In this document: one piece after another, positions 30,450 to 32,825 of the stretch
Position numbering within the stretch: the first letter of the stretch is position 1
Layout: each line of letters begins with the position of its first letter
Source: CAURMH01 sp963525745
GTDB lineage: Bacteria; Pseudomonadota; Gammaproteobacteria; Enterobacterales; Pasteurellaceae
NCBI GenBank assembly: GCA_963525745.1
Contig: CAURMH010000011.1
Span: 1 to 32,825, forward strand
Length of the DNA stretch: 32,825 nt
Direction: 5' to 3'
Program-made: the position numbers and the translations under genes
Notes under the pieces: generated by a model
Databases searched by the model: none
Told to the model about the DNA's origin: nothing
The model's input: the letters and a program-made list of their open reading frames with translations, nothing else

Positions 30450-32582
30450 TTAACCTTGTTCACCGATTAATTCACTTTGCTCATGAGTGTCTTGTTTTGA
30501 ATTTGGAACAAGATCTTTCATCGTTAAACGGATACGCCCCTGACGATCAATTTCAACGACTTTAACCTGAACTTCTTGCCCAACATGCAGATAATCGGCG
30601 ACTTTCTCCACACGCTCATCAGCAATTTGAGAAATATGAACAAGGCCTTCTTTGTTTCCGACAATCGAAACAAACGCACCAAAATCGGCAAGTCTTGTCA
30701 CTTTACCGGTATAAATCGCGCCGACTTCGACTTCGGCAACGATTTCTTCAATACGTAAAATGACATTCTTCGCGGCATTACTGTCTACCGCGGCAATTTT
30801 CACCGTACCGTCGTCATCGATATCAATAGACGTGCCGGTTTCTTCAGTCAATGCACGAATTGTCGCACCGCCTTTACCGATAACATCTTTAATTTTCTTC
30901 GGATCAATCTTTATCGTATGAATACGTGGGGCAAAATCAGAAATTTCCGCACGCGGCGCCGGAATCGCTTGTTCCATCACACCTAAAATGTGCATGCGGG
31001 CGCTCTTCGCTTGATTTAATGCGATTTGCATGATTTCTGCGGTGATACCTTCAATTTTGATGTCCATTTGCAGTGCCGTCACACCTTCACGGGTACCGGC
31101 CACTTTAAAGTCCATATCGCCTAAGTGGTCTTCGTCACCCAAAATATCGGAAAGTACCACAAATTTGTCACCTTCTTTTACTAAACCCATGGCAATACCC
31201 GCCACCGCTGCTTTAATCGGCACGCCTGCATCCATTAAGGCAAGGGATGCACCGCACACGGAAGCCATGGAAGAAGAACCGTTGGATTCGGTGATTTCAG
31301 ATACCACACGCACCACATACGGGAATTCCGCCAAGGTTGGCATCACTGCCGCCACACCACGTTTTGCCAAACGACCATGACCGATTTCACGACGTTTAGG
31401 CGAACCGATCATACCGGTTTCACCCACGGAATACGGAGGGAAGTTATAGTGGAATAGGAAATGATCGGAACGTTCGCCAGTCAATTCATCAATAATTTGC
31501 GCATCGCGTTCGGTACCTAAAGTCGCTACCGCCAACGCTTGTGTTTCGCCACGAGTAAAAATGGCAGAACCATGAGTACGTGGTAAAACGCCGGTACAAA
31601 TATCCAATGCACGCACAGTGTCAACGGTACGTCCGTCGATACGCGGTTCACCGGCAATGATACGTCCACGTACGATTTGGCTTTCAAGTGCGGTGAAAAT
31701 ATCAATGATTTTTCCTTCGCTGACCTCTTCGTCTTCTGCGGTAATTTGTGCAATGGCATCCGCTTTGATGGCATCAATTTGTTCATAGCGGGATTGTTTT
31801 TCGGTAATACGATAGGCATCGCCTAAACGCGCTTCCGCAATCGCTTTGACTTTATTGATCAAATCGGTATTCGGCTCAGGCGCCACCCAATCCCAACGCG
31901 GCTTGCCGGCTTCGGCAACCAATTCTTTAATCGCTTCAATTACCACTTGTTGTTGTTGATGACCGAACACCACCGCGGATAACATTTGTTCTTCAGTTAA
32001 AATATCGGCTTCGGATTCGACCATTAATACGGCTTTATCCGTACCGGCGACCACTAAGTCCAAACGGCTTTGTTTTTGCTCGTTCATGGTCGGATTTAAA
32101 ACAAATTGCTCATTGATAAATCCCACACGCGCCGCACCGATCGGGCCGTTAAACGGCACGCCGGATAACGATAACGCCGCAGAAGCGCCAATCATCGCCA
32201 CTAAATCCGGGCTGATTTGCGGATTCACGGAAACCACGGTCGCAATCACTTGAATTTCATTGAAAAACCCTTCTGGGAATAACGGGCGAATCGGACGGTC
32301 AATTAAGCGGGCGATTAAGGTTTCGCCTTCGGACGGACGCCCTTCGCGTTTAAAGAAACCGCCCGGGATACGACCAGCGGCGTAGGTACGCTCTTGATAG
32401 TTTACGGTTAATGGGAAGAAGTCCTGTCCTTCTTTCACCTCTTTTTTGGCCACCACGGTGACAAATACGGTGGTATCGTCCATACTTGCCATCACGGCTG
32501 CCGTTGCCTGACGGGCAATCGCGCCGGTTTCTAAAGTGACGGTATGCTGACCGTATTTAAATTGTTTAACAATTGGATTCAC
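30450..32582 (-). CDS. pnp: Polynucleotide phosphorylase
   Basis: PNPase degrades RNA 3' to 5' with phosphate and is the exonuclease of the degradosome. The 710-residue chain follows the family order: RNase PH domain 1 (NYQERTYAAGRIPGGFFKRE), helical linker, RNase PH domain 2 (RTHGSAIFTRGETQALAVAT, FPPYSVGETG, SDILGDEDHLGDMDFKVAG), KH domain (DVIGKGGATIRALTEETG) and S1 domain (GAFVSIVGNKEGLVHISQIA). The start is GTG with AAGGA eight bases upstream. The leader of about 135 bases contains a long hairpin. An uptake signal is at 31686-31694. Confidence 0.98.
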   Translation of the reverse strand: MNPIVKQFKYGQHTVTLETGAIARQATAAVMASMDDTTVFVTVVAKKEVKEGQDFFPLTVNYQERTYAAGRIPGGFFKREGRPSEGETLIARLIDRPIRPLFPEGFFNEIQVIATVVSVNPQISPDLVAMIGASAALSLSGVPFNGPIGAARVGFINEQFVLNPTMNEQKQSRLDLVVAGTDKAVLMVESEADILTEEQMLSAVVFGHQQQQVVIEAIKELVAEAGKPRWDWVAPEPNTDLINKVKAIAEARLGDAYRITEKQSRYEQIDAIKADAIAQITAEDEEVSEGKIIDIFTALESQIVRGRIIAGEPRIDGRTVDTVRALDICTGVLPRTHGSAIFTRGETQALAVATLGTERDAQIIDELTGERSDHFLFHYNFPPYSVGETGMIGSPKRREIGHGRLAKRGVAAVMPTLAEFPYVVRVVSEITESNGSSSMASVCGASLALMDAGVPIKAAVAGIAMGLVKEGDKFVVLSDILGDEDHLGDMDFKVAGTREGVTALQMDIKIEGITAEIMQIALNQAKSARMHILGVMEQAIPAPRAEISDFAPRIHTIKIDPKKIKDVIGKGGATIRALTEETGTSIDIDDDGTVKIAAVDSNAAKNVILRIEEIVAEVEVGAIYTGKVTRLADFGAFVSIVGNKEGLVHISQIADERVEKVADYLHVGQEVQVKVVEIDRQGRIRLTMKDLVPNSKQDTHEQSELIGEQG

Positions 32583-32640
32583 AATGTTTTCCTTATATTT
32601 ATATTAAAAACAACGCTTTATTTTCCAAATTGCGACTAAC

Positions 32641-32686
32641 AAAAGAAATCTTAAGTGAAAATGACCGCACTTTAAAAATTTCTTTT
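32641..32686 (-). promoter_or_regulatory. Long imperfect hairpin in the pnp leader
   Basis: AAAAGAAATCTTAAGTG (32641-32657) pairs with CACTTTAAAAATTTCTTTT (32668-32686) with small bulges, around a loop that holds an uptake signal (32664-32672). It lies inside the predicted pnp transcript, about 60-100 bases before the start codon. E. coli pnp is autoregulated through RNase III cleavage of a leader hairpin. The same role here is inference, and attenuation is the alternative, because the minus-strand stem is followed by TTTTGTT. Confidence 0.65.
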
Positions 32687-32723
32687 GATAGCCGCACGCT
32701 AACAGAGAAAATAAAGCTCGACG

Positions 32724-32753
32724 ATTATAACAGCGTTTTAGTCGGAATGGTAA
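32724..32753 (-). promoter_or_regulatory. Promoter of pnp
   Basis: On the minus strand TTACCA (32748-32753) lies 18 bases from a perfect TATAAT (32724-32729) preceded by TGT, an extended -10 box. Start near 32717. Confidence 0.7.
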
Positions 32754-32775
32754 AGTTATTTATCAACCGTCAAAG

Positions 32776-32825
32776 TGATCTGCCCCCCAAAAGTTGGACA
32801 GGTTAGTTAACTTAAATATTGAGCT
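32776..32825. mobile_element. Likely terminal repeat of an IS3-family (IS150 group) element, cut by the window end
   Basis: TGATCTG followed by CCCCCCAAAAGTTGGACAGG resembles the inverted ends of IS150-group elements, which begin with TG and contain CCCCAAAAAGTTGGACA. The A/T-rich stretch after it would be the region before the transposase gene. No transposase codons are visible, because the window ends here. The assignment rests on this motif alone. Confidence 0.5.

Overview
The window looks like chromosomal DNA of a Pasteurellaceae bacterium. About 25 exact copies of the 9-base DNA uptake signal AAGTGCGGT / ACCGCACTT can be counted by eye. This is the Haemophilus influenzae (Hin) type of uptake sequence, not the Actinobacillus pleuropneumoniae type. 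The gene order, as far as I remember it, also matches blocks of H. influenzae (yciB-yciA-yciI-slt-trpR-mtgA; tilS-pdxY-accA-znuB-znuC-mepM-like-hfq-rluC; pnp-nlpI-deaD-mltF). I cannot name the species. The content is mostly conserved housekeeping DNA. No phage, CRISPR array, rRNA or tRNA was seen. The only mobile DNA is what looks like the terminal repeat of an IS3-family element at the right edge. No gap between genes exceeds 300 bases.

Left part (1-7550, + strand). purM lies behind a PurR box and is followed by a terminator. Next comes a tight yciC-yciB(ispZ)-yciA-yciI cluster, then an unrecognised lipoprotein with its own promoter. The soluble lytic transglycosylase slt, the Trp repressor trpR (with a Trp operator against the slt stop codon) and the peptidoglycan glycosyltransferase mtgA follow. 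A possible 31-residue protein is encoded on the minus strand between purM and yciC.

Middle (7573-11744, - strand). An AEC-family carrier, then azlD, azlC and a MetR-type LysR regulator packed as one operon, peptidyl-tRNA hydrolase pth and a half-size EamA protein. From 11816 the + strand resumes with rnfH and the ribosomal-protein oxygenase roxA (overlapping by 4 bases). After that comes an afuABC-type ABC transporter behind a perfect-consensus CRP site, which fits sugar-phosphate uptake better than iron uptake.

Right part (17722-32582, mostly - strand). tilS, pdxY, accA, znuB and znuC; a divergent M23 endopeptidase gene (+); hfq facing it; rluC; mltF; and the pnp-nlpI-deaD RNA-decay/cold-shock cluster. 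Between mltF and rluC lie two possible small ORFs (51 and 22 codons) whose starts and stops overlap each other and the rluC start. Terminators are often built from uptake signals in inverted repeat. The pnp leader carries a long imperfect hairpin and a good promoter, and the IS-like terminus begins about 22 bases upstream of the -35 box.

The least expected items are the possible small proteins at 1301-1396 and 25788-26011, the class II CRP promoter of afuABC with a 15-bp hairpin between afuA and afuB, and the uptake-sequence-derived hairpin at the start of mtgA.
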